A DNA stretch of 64,000 nt from Marivita sp046591575 (GCF_046591575.1 NZ_JBIQWA010000005.1:310001-374000), one strand, 5' to 3'. Numbered from the stretch's first letter, positions 8,393 to 17,340 are shown. Program-made: numbers and translations. Notes: generated from the sequence alone by a model not told the origin.

Positions 8393-9028
8393 CTATGCGC
8401 CAAACCACGTCGGGGGCGCATTGGATGACCAGGGTGGGTGTTTGATCATGATCTGATCAAACGCCGAACTTTCGGTAAATCGCGACAACCACGCTGCCAA
8501 ATTGGGCCAGGGTTGCGCGTCGAACCAATTGCGATCAATATTTGCGAACTGTCGCACAAAGGGAAAAATCGCATAATCGGCAAGCGTTGGACGGTTGGCG
8601 AACAGATGGCTCTGACCTGCCAGCCTTTGGTTCAATGCGAAAAGAAACGTCTCGGCCTTGTGACGCTCGGCATCCCGATCCAGGTCGGGATAGCGCATTG
8701 CGTATTTTGTATGATCCAGCGCCAACTTGAACGGGCCGTCATTTTCTTCGATCAGGCCCCACGCGTCGTCCGGCATCTCCAAAAGACGATCAGGGTCGTT
8801 CTGTTTCAATGCCCAGATCATGATGTCCAGACTTTCGTCAATGATACGGTTCTGCGCCGCAAGGCATGGCACAGTTGCCGAAGGGGAGGTCTGAACAAAG
8901 GCGTCCGGCTTGTCTCGTAACAGAATTTCCCGAAGCTCGACCCGAACACCCGCACTCAACACCGCAAGCCGCGCGCGCATTGCATAGGGGCAGCGTCGAA
9001 AAGACCAAAGGACCGGATCCTGAACCAT
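8393..9028 (-). CDS. Glutathione S-transferase-like protein
   Basis: The roughly 211-residue protein has an N-terminal thioredoxin fold with a glutaredoxin-like CPYAMRARLAV motif, the SPSATVPCL cis-proline segment and an ES(LDIM) glutathione-binding position. An all-helical GST C-terminal domain follows. The CPxA motif resembles CLIC/omega-type GSTs and GrxB. The start is uncertain: MVQDPVLWSF at 9028 fits the fold best, while 9052 and 9082 are in-frame alternatives. It is convergent with ald. Confidence 0.82.
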   Translation of the reverse strand: MVQDPVLWSFRRCPYAMRARLAVLSAGVRVELREILLRDKPDAFVQTSPSATVPCLAAQNRIIDESLDIMIWALKQNDPDRLLEMPDDAWGLIEENDGPFKLALDHTKYAMRYPDLDRDAERHKAETFLFALNQRLAGQSHLFANRPTLADYAIFPFVRQFANIDRNWFDAQPWPNLAAWLSRFTESSAFDQIMIKHPPWSSNAPPTWFGA

Positions 9029-9151
9029 GTTCGCCTGACCTGAATGCCCCATCAAAATGTCGCCATCAAAACAGCTCTCCAAGCGGAAAACAGAGCCTGC
9101 AGGGCCATTCGCGTCAGGAGATGTACGTCGCCGGACACCTCCTCAATCGCA

Positions 9152-9577
9152 TCAGCCTTTTTTCAGCGCATCGCGAATTTCCAGCAGAACATCAAGCTCA
9201 CTCGGGCCCGTTTCGACCTCGGGTGCGACATCATCCGGCTTCTCAGCCGCTTCCTTGATCCGGTTGACCATTTTGACCAGCAGGAAAACAACAAACGCAA
9301 TGATCAGAAAATTGATCACCGCCATAATGAAATTCCCGATGGCAAACACAGCCGCACCGGCGTCTTGCGCTGCGGCAAGAGAGGCATGTTCGCTGCCATC
9401 CAACGTGTAGAACCAGCCAGAGAAGTCGATCCCACCGGTGAAAAGCGCGATAATCGGATTGATCAAATCGCCCACCAGCGACGTGACAATCGCCGTAAAG
9501 GCCGCGCCGATGATAATGCCGACCGCCATATCCATGACATTGCCCTTGGCGATGAAGTCCTTGAATTCCTGAATCAT
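9152..9577 (-). CDS. mscL: Large-conductance mechanosensitive channel
   Basis: This inner-membrane channel opens under membrane tension to release solutes during hypo-osmotic shock. The 141-residue protein begins MIQEFKDFIAKGNVMDMAVGIIIGAAFTAIVTSLV, the amphipathic N-helix plus pore-lining TM1. A periplasmic loop, TM2 (IMAVINFLIIAFVVFLLVKMVN) and a C-terminal helical bundle (LLEIRDAL) follow. Length and sequence are standard for the family. Confidence 0.97.
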   Translation of the reverse strand: MIQEFKDFIAKGNVMDMAVGIIIGAAFTAIVTSLVGDLINPIIALFTGGIDFSGWFYTLDGSEHASLAAAQDAGAAVFAIGNFIMAVINFLIIAFVVFLLVKMVNRIKEAAEKPDDVAPEVETGPSELDVLLEIRDALKKG

Positions 9578-9706
9578 AAAGGTCGTCCCTCGTTATTTAA
9601 GCCGCTGGAGAATTTGCAGCGCGGACATAGGTTAACGCCGCCCTCTCATTTGTCACGTGACAACCTCTTTGACACAGGGAAATTGCGGGTCTTTGCCGCA
9701 AGACGC

Positions 9707-10156
9707 CTAGCCGGGAAGTGACCCTGTCAAAACATAGCGCAAAATCTGCGCCACTTCCTGCGGTGTGCGCGTCATCGCCAAAGCCGCTGCATCCACCTCT
9801 TTCAATGCGTGGTCATGTTCGGGCTGTTGCAGAATGATCAGCGATTTACCCAGCGCGCTGGCATAGCCCGCATCGAATGCGGCATTCCACTGTTTGTATT
9901 TTTCGCCAAACCGAACCACCACCACATCGGCATCCGCGATGCCCTTCCGCGTGCGAATGGCATTCACCATCGCCCCTTTGTGATCGTGCCAATACTTGTT
10001 GTCCTCGGCCCCCAGGATCGCAACACCGCAATCATCGCTGGCGGCATGGTCAGTGACGGGGCTGTCGAATGTAACGTCCAGACCAGCGCAGGCTTCAATG
10101 ATCTGCTCACGCCAATCGGTGTGAATTTCGCCGGACAGGTAAACACGCAATCCCAT
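9707..10156 (-). CDS. YtoQ family protein
   Basis: The 149-residue protein begins MGLRVYLSGEIHTDWREQI and contains SPVTDHAASDDCG, an ADVVVVRFGEKYKQWNAAFDAGYA segment and a final LRYVLTG. These are the hallmarks of the YtoQ family. The fold resembles nucleoside 2-deoxyribosyltransferases, but no biochemical function is established that I know of. It is followed on the same strand, after 129 bases, by mscL. Confidence 0.88.
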   Translation of the reverse strand: MGLRVYLSGEIHTDWREQIIEACAGLDVTFDSPVTDHAASDDCGVAILGAEDNKYWHDHKGAMVNAIRTRKGIADADVVVVRFGEKYKQWNAAFDAGYASALGKSLIILQQPEHDHALKEVDAAALAMTRTPQEVAQILRYVLTGSLPG

Positions 10157-10212
10157 GACTTTCTCCTTTTTATGTCTATTTCACGCCTATCGCAGAATGC
10201 GACCGATGCAAA

Positions 10213-10845
10213 TCATTCAGACCGGCGTGCCACAATGGTACGGCGCGGATCTTTGCCCGGCGCTTTGTGGTTTTCAACGATCGTGAGCCCCGCGCGGGTG
10301 AACGCGTTTTCGAGATCAGCCGCAGACAGTTTCGCGAAAAAAGGCGCTTTGCCAATGGCCTGCATCAGCGGCAGCCCGACCGTGATCAAGGCCCAGATCA
10401 GATCGCGACGTTCGGGCATGCAAAAGGTTTTCGAAACAAAAACCCCCTCAGGTTTGAGCCGCGCGGCAATTTCCGACAAGGCACCGTCCAGATCTTTCAG
10501 CAGATGCAACAGGTTGAAGGCAAGCACCACGTCAAACGGTCCCGCGGGCGCGTCTGTCGGGTCGGCCAGAACAAACTCGACATTTCCGACCTGCTGATCC
10601 TGCGCCTTTTCACGGCCTTTTTCCAACATTCCCGACGACACATCCGTTGCCACAATGTGATCAAAGCTTGGGGCCAGGGCGATGGCCGTCGACCCGGTCC
10701 CGCATCCCAGCTCAAGCACGGTGCTGTCGGGCGCTGCAAAGGCGCGGACCTGGTCCAGCAAGGCGTCATATGCGTCTTGGTTGCGGACCGGCATCGCCGC
10801 GTATTTGTCTGCGGTCTTGTCCCAGAACTTTGCAGAGTCATACAT
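10213..10845 (-). CDS. Class I SAM-dependent methyltransferase
   Basis: The 210-residue protein has the SAM-binding motif I (VLELGCGTGSTAIALAP), an acidic ribose-binding residue (IVATDVS) and motif VLADPTDAP. A later segment DVVLAFNLLHLLKDLDGAL is typical of small-molecule methyltransferases of the UbiE/Methyltransf_11 group. The substrate cannot be inferred. It lies 16 bases downstream of pheT on the same strand and may be transcribed with it. Confidence 0.88.
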   Translation of the reverse strand: MYDSAKFWDKTADKYAAMPVRNQDAYDALLDQVRAFAAPDSTVLELGCGTGSTAIALAPSFDHIVATDVSSGMLEKGREKAQDQQVGNVEFVLADPTDAPAGPFDVVLAFNLLHLLKDLDGALSEIAARLKPEGVFVSKTFCMPERRDLIWALITVGLPLMQAIGKAPFFAKLSAADLENAFTRAGLTIVENHKAPGKDPRRTIVARRSE

Positions 10846-10861
10846 GGCGACACCTCATACG

Positions 10862-13258
10862 TTAGCCCCGCAAAACGCCACCGGTGGCTTTTTCGACCTT
10901 CTCGACAATTTTCTTGGCGACCATTTCGATGTCAGCCTCTTTCAGCGTCGCCTGGGTCGGTTGCAACCGAACAGTGATCGCCAGGGATTTCTTGCCATCC
11001 CCCAAACTGCCACCGATGAATTCGTCGAAAACCCGCACGTCCGAGATAAGCGCCTTGTCCGCCCCTGCAGCCGCGTTCACCAAATCAAGAGCCGACACCG
11101 TGCTGTCGACGACAAACGCGAAATCGCGCTCTACGGCTTGCAGATCATTGATCACCAGCGCCGGACGCGTTGCGCCGGATTTACGTGGCATCGGGATTTC
11201 CTCGGGCCAGAGCGTAAAGGCAACCGCAGGCCCTTTAACATCCATCGCCTTCAAAACCCGTGGGTGAAGCTCCCCGAAAACGCCCAGAACCTTCTTCGGA
11301 CCCAGACAAATCACGCCGTGACGGCCCGGATGCCACCAGTCACTTGCTCCACGACGGATTTGCGCCTTGGACGGCGCACCCATAGCGGCCAGCAAAGCCT
11401 CTGCATCCGCTTTCACGTCAAACGCATCAACGACGCGGGAGGACCCATGCACATCTTTTGGCCCAGTGCGGCCCACCAGCAATCCTGCAAGCATCAGATG
11501 CTGCTCGCCCGGCTCTCCCCCAGAGAATACGTGGCCCAGTTCAAACAGCGCGATATCCGCAAATCCGCGCGTCTGGTTGCGGGCGGCGGCTTGCAACAAA
11601 CCGGGCAGCAAAGCGGGGCGCATATGGCTCAGCTCTGAACTGATCGGGTTGGCCAACATAGAGGCATCGTCACCTCCGCCGAACAATGCAGCAGACGCTT
11701 TGTCGATGAAACTGTAGGTCACACATTCATTATAACCCAGTGCTGCGGCGGTCCGGCGCGCGGCGCGTTCACGGCGTTGCATTGGCGACAGGATCGGCTT
11801 TGGCACACCTGGATCAGTGCGCGCCAGGGGTTTGCCCTGGAGTTTGGTCAACGAAGCAATCCGGGCCACTTCCTCGACCAGATCGGCCTGACCCATCACA
11901 TCAGGGCGCCAGGACGGCACATGGGCCATATCGCCCTCCAACCGAAAGCCAAGCGCGGTCAATGTCTGGCGCTGCTCGACTTCGGGGATGTCCATACCCA
12001 CCAACGAGATCACGCGTTCCGGTTCAAGTTGATACGCGCGGCTAACATCCGGAACAGCCCCCGCGACAATCAGCTCTGATGCTTCGCCGCCGGCGTGATC
12101 GACAATCATGCGCACAGCCAATTCAAGCCCCTCGGGCGTGAAGGCCGGATCGACACCCCGTTCGAACCGGTAACGCGCATCGGAATTGATCTTCAACGCT
12201 CGGCCGGTATAGGCGATCTGGATCGGGTTCCAATACGCGCTTTCGACAAAAACATCCGTGGTTTCGTCTGTGCAGCCCGTGGCCTCTCCGCCCATGACAC
12301 CGGCAATGCTTTCGGGGCCCTGCTCATCCGAGATCACCATCTGCCCCGGCTGGAACGTATATGTCTTGCCATCCAGCGCCAGCAGGTCTTCACCGCCTGC
12401 CGCGCGATGCACCCGCAAGTTGCCCTTCACTTTTGCCAGGTCGAACACATGCAGCGGGCGATTGCGGTCATAGGTGAAGAAATTGGTCACATCGACCAGA
12501 AAGTTGATCGGGCGCAATCCGATGGCGCGCAGCTGATCCTGCAGCCATGCGGGGCTTGGCCCGTTCTTGACGCCGCGAATGATGCGCCCGCAGAACAACG
12601 GGCATCCATCCAGTGTGTCGTCATCAATAGACACCGACATCTCCGCCTGAAACTGTGCGGGAACCGGATCGACATCCTTGGCGATCAGCGTCCCCAATCC
12701 ACGCGCGGCCAGATCCCGTGCGATCCCTTGCACGCCCAGCGCGTCGGGGCGGTTCGGCGTGATGGCAATCTCGATCACCGGATCAACCTTGGCCGGATCG
12801 TTTTCCTGCAACCAATCGACAAAGCGCTGGCCGATTTCGCCTGAGGGCAGCTCGATAATGCCTTCATGTTCGTCTGACAGCTCCAACTCCCGCTCGGACG
12901 CCATCATCCCGTGGCTTTCAACGCCGCGGATCTTGCCAACAGACAAGGTGACATCAATCCCCGGCACATAATCGCCCGGTTTCGCCAGAACCACGGTAAT
13001 GCCTTCCCGCGCATTGGGCGCACCGCAGACGATCTGCTTGTCGCCCTCATCCGTCGCAACCGTGCAAACGCGCAACCGATCCGCATCCGGGTGCTGCTCG
13101 GCATGGGTGACTTTCGCCAGCGTGAAGGCGTTGAGCTTTTCGACAGGGTTTTCGACCCCTTCGACCTCAAGCCCCAGATCGGTCAGCGCATAGGTGATCT
13201 CGTCCACGGTCGCCGTGGTGTCGAGGTGCTTTTTCAGCCAGGAGAGGGTGAATTTCAT
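10862..13258 (-). CDS. pheT: Phenylalanyl-tRNA synthetase beta subunit
   Basis: The 798-residue beta chain of the alpha2-beta2 PheRS starts MKFTLSWLKKHLDT. It has the EMAP/tRNA-binding domain (KVTHAEQHPDADRLRVCTVATDEG), the B3/4 editing domain, B5 and a catalytic-like core. The C-terminal ferredoxin-like anticodon-binding domain ends near VEKATGGVLRG. It is separated from pheS by one small gene; the three are on the same strand. Confidence 0.98.
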   Translation of the reverse strand: MKFTLSWLKKHLDTTATVDEITYALTDLGLEVEGVENPVEKLNAFTLAKVTHAEQHPDADRLRVCTVATDEGDKQIVCGAPNAREGITVVLAKPGDYVPGIDVTLSVGKIRGVESHGMMASERELELSDEHEGIIELPSGEIGQRFVDWLQENDPAKVDPVIEIAITPNRPDALGVQGIARDLAARGLGTLIAKDVDPVPAQFQAEMSVSIDDDTLDGCPLFCGRIIRGVKNGPSPAWLQDQLRAIGLRPINFLVDVTNFFTYDRNRPLHVFDLAKVKGNLRVHRAAGGEDLLALDGKTYTFQPGQMVISDEQGPESIAGVMGGEATGCTDETTDVFVESAYWNPIQIAYTGRALKINSDARYRFERGVDPAFTPEGLELAVRMIVDHAGGEASELIVAGAVPDVSRAYQLEPERVISLVGMDIPEVEQRQTLTALGFRLEGDMAHVPSWRPDVMGQADLVEEVARIASLTKLQGKPLARTDPGVPKPILSPMQRRERAARRTAAALGYNECVTYSFIDKASAALFGGGDDASMLANPISSELSHMRPALLPGLLQAAARNQTRGFADIALFELGHVFSGGEPGEQHLMLAGLLVGRTGPKDVHGSSRVVDAFDVKADAEALLAAMGAPSKAQIRRGASDWWHPGRHGVICLGPKKVLGVFGELHPRVLKAMDVKGPAVAFTLWPEEIPMPRKSGATRPALVINDLQAVERDFAFVVDSTVSALDLVNAAAGADKALISDVRVFDEFIGGSLGDGKKSLAITVRLQPTQATLKEADIEMVAKKIVEKVEKATGGVLRG

Positions 13259-13272
13259 CTAGAGCCACTTTC

Positions 13273-13725
13273 TTAGTTGCTGGACAAAGTAGGTAGTCGT
13301 GTTTTCCCACGATAGCCAAAGGCGGACCACGCCAAAGCATCCCTTCTCATTTCCAAAATTATATCATTGTGCGCCTGTGCCAGTTCTTTGTATTTGTCAT
13401 GCAGCGGGGGCGATTCAGATCCTAATATCATGTCTGCTTCAGAGAATTTTTTTAGATATATGCTGACAGCAACCGCCACAGATGGTGCTGCGTATAGCAG
13501 GAGCGCACCTTGCGCTTTATGCAGTCGTTCGGACCTCGTCTTTATTGTCTCATCGTCGGCCAAATCATACGCTTCATTTGGAACAGGACATTGAGTGATA
13601 AAGTGTTCGTAGACCCGCCGCTTCTCCGCCAGAATCTTCTCCGACTCGCTGACAGTTCTTCCTAAAACGAAGCCAACTAGAGTTAAGAGAAACCCGCCAA
13701 AAGGCAGCAGCCAGCTTAAAATCAC
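13273..13725 (-). CDS. Hypothetical single-span membrane protein between pheS and pheT
   Basis: I place the start at a GTG (13725) that overlaps the pheS TGA as GTGA and follows a GGGGGG purine run. The longer frame to 13956 is only pheS in another register. The 150-residue product has one N-terminal transmembrane helix (ILSWLLPFGGFLLTLVGFVLG). A cytoplasmic helical region with a second weakly hydrophobic stretch (LLLYAAPSVAVAVSIYL) follows. Its codons are noticeably richer in A/T than pheS and pheT. No family was recognised. Its position makes it co-translated with the synthetase, though a role in aminoacylation is not implied by its sequence. Confidence 0.68.
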   Translation of the reverse strand: MILSWLLPFGGFLLTLVGFVLGRTVSESEKILAEKRRVYEHFITQCPVPNEAYDLADDETIKTRSERLHKAQGALLLYAAPSVAVAVSIYLKKFSEADMILGSESPPLHDKYKELAQAHNDIILEMRRDALAWSAFGYRGKTRLPTLSSN

Positions 13726-14795
13726 CCACTCAGCCCCCCATGCAACGTCGGCACATCCAGCGCGCTGAACCCGTAATGCCGCAGCCAGCGCAGGTCGGAA
13801 TCGAAGAACGCGCGCAGGTCCGGGATGCCGTATTTCAGCATCGCAATGCGGTCGATGCCCATGCCAAAGGCAAAGCCCTGCCATTCGCGCGGATCGACGC
13901 CCGCGTTTTGCAGGACTTTGGGGTGCACCATGCCCGAGCCCAAAATTTCGAGCCAATCATCGCCTTCACCCACTTTCAGCGTACCGCCTTCCCAGGAACA
14001 ACGGATGTCAACCTCGGCGGACGGTTCGGTGAACGGGAAATGCGACGCGCGGAAGCGTAATTCAACGTCGTCCACTTCGAAATAGGCCTTCACAAACTCT
14101 TCGAGCACCCATTTCAGGTTCGCCATCGAGATGTCCTTGTCGATCGCAAGCCCCTCGACCTGATGGAACATCGGTGTATGGGTTTGGTCGTAATCAGCCC
14201 GGTACACACGCCCCGGCGCAATGATACGGATTGGCGCGCCCTGCTTTTCCATCGACCGGATCTGCACCGGCGAGGTATGCGTGCGCAATACATGCGGCGG
14301 GCGGTCGTCGCCTTCCGAGCGGTGCATGTAGAACGTGTCCATCTCGGCCCGCGCGGGATGGTGGCCGGGAATGTTGAGCGCGTCGAAATTATACCAATCG
14401 CTGTCAATCTGCGGCCCTTCGGCAACCGCAAAACCCATATCGGCAAAGATCGCGCTGACCTCTTCGGTGACCTGGCTGATCGGGTGAATGGTGCCATGAC
14501 GGCGTGACCGCCCCGGCAGGGTCACGTCAAGCCATTCACCGCGCAGACGTTCGTCTAGCGCCGCATCCTCAAGCCCGGCTTTCTTTGCCGAAAGCGCAGA
14601 ATTGATCTCATCCTTCAGCGCATTCAGCGCCGGACCCGCGATCTGACGCTCCTCCGGGGTCATTTTGCCAAGTTCGCGCATTTTCAGGCTGATCTCGCCC
14701 TTTTTGCCAACGGCCTGCACGCGCAGGTTTTCCAGCGCGGACTCGTCGTTTGCCTCGGCAATCAGTCCCAGATATTTGTCGCGCAAGTCGTCCAT
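13722..14795 (-). CDS. pheS: Phenylalanyl-tRNA synthetase alpha subunit
   Basis: The 357-residue catalytic alpha chain has an N-terminal coiled coil (about residues 1-90). A class II synthetase core follows with motif 2 (LLRTHTSPVQIRSM-type, here VLRTHTSPVQ) and the motif 3 region GMGIDRIAMLKYGIPDLR. It is the first gene of the pheS-(small gene)-pheT unit. The intergenic space upstream opens onto an accessory block rather than rplT, unlike the usual gene order in relatives. Confidence 0.98.
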   Translation of the reverse strand: MDDLRDKYLGLIAEANDESALENLRVQAVGKKGEISLKMRELGKMTPEERQIAGPALNALKDEINSALSAKKAGLEDAALDERLRGEWLDVTLPGRSRRHGTIHPISQVTEEVSAIFADMGFAVAEGPQIDSDWYNFDALNIPGHHPARAEMDTFYMHRSEGDDRPPHVLRTHTSPVQIRSMEKQGAPIRIIAPGRVYRADYDQTHTPMFHQVEGLAIDKDISMANLKWVLEEFVKAYFEVDDVELRFRASHFPFTEPSAEVDIRCSWEGGTLKVGEGDDWLEILGSGMVHPKVLQNAGVDPREWQGFAFGMGIDRIAMLKYGIPDLRAFFDSDLRWLRHYGFSALDVPTLHGGLSG

Positions 14796-14926
14796 TTCAC
14801 CCTCCGGCCCGATGTTGCGCTTTCCCTAGCCCTCCGTTCACATGGACGCAAGCCAGCCACCGATTTCGGCCTGCGCCAAATGCCCGGCGCAGCGCCATTT
14901 TCAGAAATATCCACAGATTTCACGCA

Positions 14927-14944
14927 CATACAACATTGTGTATG
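14927..14944. repeat. Operator-like inverted repeat upstream of the envelope cassette
   Basis: Perfect arms CATACA and TGTATG are separated by six bases, about 80 bases upstream of the gene at 15025. The size and symmetry fit a dimeric repressor site. No regulator is identified. Confidence 0.35.
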
Positions 14945-15024
14945 CCGGAAAACCCGTTACGCTATATCGACGCTTTGGCACTTCATAGTGTAGTGTTTCG
15001 GCAGGGTGACGATTCGAGGTCTGG

Positions 15025-15234
15025 ATGAACGGTATTTTCTATTCCCATCGGCTGAAAAGCTATCTGCAGCAGATGGTGTGCGAGCTTGGCCTCGCGGTCA
15101 CGATCGACGACAGCCGAACCGATCTGAACCTGGCCGAGCATGAAAAGATGATGCGTGAAGCCGCGAGCATGCTGAATTTGCAGATTCATTTTCAATCCCA
15201 TGACGATGGACTGTCGGTGACATTTTACAAGTAA
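15025..15234 (+). CDS. Small hypothetical protein, first gene of an OmpA-like cassette
   Basis: A 69-residue soluble protein (starts MNGIFYSHRLKSYLQQ, ends SVTFYK) with mixed helix and strand and no transmembrane segment. The start is supported by GAGG about 8 bases upstream. It ends only 12 bases before the OmpA-domain gene on the same strand, so the two are likely co-expressed. No family was recognised. Confidence 0.62.
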   Translation: MNGIFYSHRLKSYLQQMVCELGLAVTIDDSRTDLNLAEHEKMMREAASMLNLQIHFQSHDDGLSVTFYK

Positions 15235-15246
15235 AAGAGATTTTTC

Positions 15247-16074
15247 ATGACCGCCAAGGGACGCTCCAACCGCTCTGTCAATCCGACCACCAAAGCCTTG
15301 CGAAGCGCAGGCGTAAGCCTTGCCAGAGCCAGCTATACGCCGGCCACGTTTGGGCGAAAAAAGCTGGTTGCGCTTATCACGGGGTCTGCCGTGATCATCG
15401 GCGCTGGTGTGACGGTCGCGGCATGGGCGTTTTTGCATGAACCGACCGGCGGCGCGATAAATGCGCCCGGGCTTGCATCAAATGGCATCGTTCAAACGGA
15501 CCCGTCCATCATAGAGGCCAATGCAGAGATGCTGGAACTGGCCGAGACACGACGCAACCAATTGGAAGCCGCGGCAACACGGGCCGAAGATAAACTGCAA
15601 GCGGTGGAAACCCGCTTGGCCGAATTGCAGATGCAGCAGGCCGAAACCGAGCGTTTGGCAAATCTGATCCCGGCACAGACCCAGCCAACCGCACCCGTGC
15701 CGGTTTGCGTCAGCGAACTTAAATCCCTGGCCGCTGATTTGCGTGTGATGTTCCCGGTCGGGGCTGTGCAGCCATCCGGACCTGTTATGGATAATGTCGC
15801 AATCCTTGCCATAGCAGCGCAGTATTGCCCGGACGCCACGATTGTCGTGGAAGGCCATACCGATGCGTCGGGCGACGATACCCGCAACATGCAGATCAGC
15901 TGGAGCCGCGCCGACAATACCATCGCCTGGTTGCGCGACGAAGGGTACGACACGACCAACTTTCGCGCTGTCGGGTTCGGATCGCGTGCCCCCCTGAGCG
16001 AAGGGGACGCAGACGAAGATGCCGACCGGCGTGTCGAATTCAACGTCCAGCTAAAGGCCCAAGGCCAAAACTAA
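15247..16074 (+). CDS. Inner-membrane-anchored OmpA-family peptidoglycan-binding protein
   Basis: The 275-residue protein has a basic cytoplasmic tail and one transmembrane helix (LVALITGSAVIIGAGVTVAAWAF, about residues 40-62). A coiled coil follows (about 90-140, repeated E/A/L heptads). The C-terminal OmpA-like domain (about 155-270) carries the signature EGHTDASGDDTRNMQISWSR and ends AVGFGSRAPL...ADRRVEFNV. The domain binds peptidoglycan in the periplasm, so the protein probably links inner membrane and cell wall in the manner of MotB-type anchors. No MotA-like partner is adjacent. Confidence 0.85.
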   Translation: MTAKGRSNRSVNPTTKALRSAGVSLARASYTPATFGRKKLVALITGSAVIIGAGVTVAAWAFLHEPTGGAINAPGLASNGIVQTDPSIIEANAEMLELAETRRNQLEAAATRAEDKLQAVETRLAELQMQQAETERLANLIPAQTQPTAPVPVCVSELKSLAADLRVMFPVGAVQPSGPVMDNVAILAIAAQYCPDATIVVEGHTDASGDDTRNMQISWSRADNTIAWLRDEGYDTTNFRAVGFGSRAPLSEGDADEDADRRVEFNVQLKAQGQN

Positions 16075-16104
16075 ACGTGTCATCGCAGGATTTAGGGGGA
16101 AATC

Positions 16105-16350
16105 ATGTCCATTCTGGTATTCGTCACCGTGGTTTTATGCACGGCTCTAGTGACAGCGGGACTGGCCTATTGGATGTCACGTCGGCATTTCGAAAACGAA
16201 CTGGGCTATCAGGAACGCATATTCAGTACGGAACTCGCACGGCTGAAGCGCCACGCCAATCGCGCTGACGCCCGGCTGACACGGGCCAACCAGGAAACAG
16301 AGCGCTTGCGTCGCAGAGCCAGACACGCCGAATATGTCAGATTTGATTAA
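16105..16350 (+). CDS. Small membrane protein with charged coiled-coil tail
   Basis: An 81-residue protein with an N-terminal transmembrane helix (ILVFVTVVLCTALVTAGLAYWM) followed by a highly charged helix (LKRHANRADARLTRANQETERLRRRARHAEY). It has an AGGGGGA ribosome-binding site before the ATG and lies 30 bases after the OmpA-domain gene. It probably forms the last gene of a three-gene envelope cassette. No family was recognised. Confidence 0.65.
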   Translation: MSILVFVTVVLCTALVTAGLAYWMSRRHFENELGYQERIFSTELARLKRHANRADARLTRANQETERLRRRARHAEYVRFD

Positions 16351-16425
16351 ATAAGCGTGGACATTGCCCCGCTTATTCCACCGATTTTTGTCTGAGTTTG
16401 TATGCTATTGTCCAACGCCGGAATA

Positions 16426-16845
16426 TCAGGCGTTGCCCAGCTCGACTGACAGATCCTGCAACACATCAAGCAAGCTGTCGACATTCACGCTTTCGGGATT
16501 CAGGTTATCGGTTGCGAAATACCGCAGGAAGATGCTGCGCGTTTTTTCTGTCATGCCTTGATGCAACCCCATGGACCAATCAGGAAAGACCCGTTCCCGG
16601 ACATCGTTGCAGGACAACAGAATGATGTTGGCATGGCGCGGATCACGCGCGATGGCATGATACAACGCAGACACTTCGACGCGCCCTCCTTCGATGACCT
16701 GAAGAAAGTGGTCTCCGTTATAGTGCAACATTCCCGTCAAATTCAGGCGCTGGTTGTTCCGCCGGCAGGTCGCGATCAGATCCTGTGTATCAAGTTTTTC
16801 CGAGGGGTTACGCTGGCTGTAATATACCAATCGGGTCAGGTTCAT
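16426..16845 (-). CDS. Stand-alone BLUF-domain blue-light sensor
   Basis: The 139-residue protein is a short BLUF photoreceptor that binds FAD. The start LTRLVYYSQ places the flavin-coupling tyrosine at residue 8. The following N30-N31, NLTGML, and FLQVIEG (glutamine 49) match the conserved Tyr-Asn-Gln hydrogen-bond network. A semiconserved tryptophan sits in the FPDWSMGL segment near residue 90. About 45 C-terminal residues probably form the two capping helices, and there is no GGDEF, EAL or cyclase output domain. It would signal through a partner protein. It is convergent with the envelope cassette. Confidence 0.93.
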   Translation of the reverse strand: MNLTRLVYYSQRNPSEKLDTQDLIATCRRNNQRLNLTGMLHYNGDHFLQVIEGGRVEVSALYHAIARDPRHANIILLSCNDVRERVFPDWSMGLHQGMTEKTRSIFLRYFATDNLNPESVNVDSLLDVLQDLSVELGNA

Positions 16846-17340
16846 AGCGACTCAGCTCACTTCTACTAGGTTTGCCCGAGTATTTTGAAGATGCACAAAA
16901 ACGTCAAGATTTAGTAGACTTATCCACAGAATATACAGGATCATGGGTCCTTTCTGCAGATGCGCGGGCTTGTTCCCTGTCTCAATCCACGCATTTTTCG
17001 TTATATCTGCGTCTGGATACCGCATCGAAAGCCAGCAAGGCCATTTTGGGGCTGTTCATCCGAAAGATGTTCCAGCCAATTGAAAAAAGCGTCCGTGGCA
17101 TCGTATTCCGCACGATTTCTTTTGCCAAAAAACGCATTCTAAATATCGGTTTATACGAAAAAATCAGATCCAAAAAAATCTTGAATTACGTGAAAAATCG
17201 GCTCACGATTTCGAGAGCTGCCGTGGGGATTACGTTGATTTGTGCCTTTTCAAGCGACTGAACGTCGTCCGCTTCAAGTATTCATGTGATGTTCTTGCAC
17301 AATCGATCCCAGCAGACCTGTAAACGGAAGGACTATTGGG
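16846..17340. other. Long AT-rich intergenic region
   Basis: About 495 bases between the BLUF gene and the protease gene. A TTG-initiated frame (16872-17261) has no ribosome-binding site and low-complexity Lys/Ile content, so I do not call it. The region carries one exact DnaA-box sequence TTATCCACA at 16920-16928. It probably contains the promoters of both flanking genes, although no clear -35/-10 pair stands out. Confidence 0.4.

Noticed and set aside
16872..17261. TTG-initiated 129-residue frame
   Set aside because: No ribosome-binding site, AT-rich and Lys/Ile-rich product, and no recognisable domain. It probably reflects composition.
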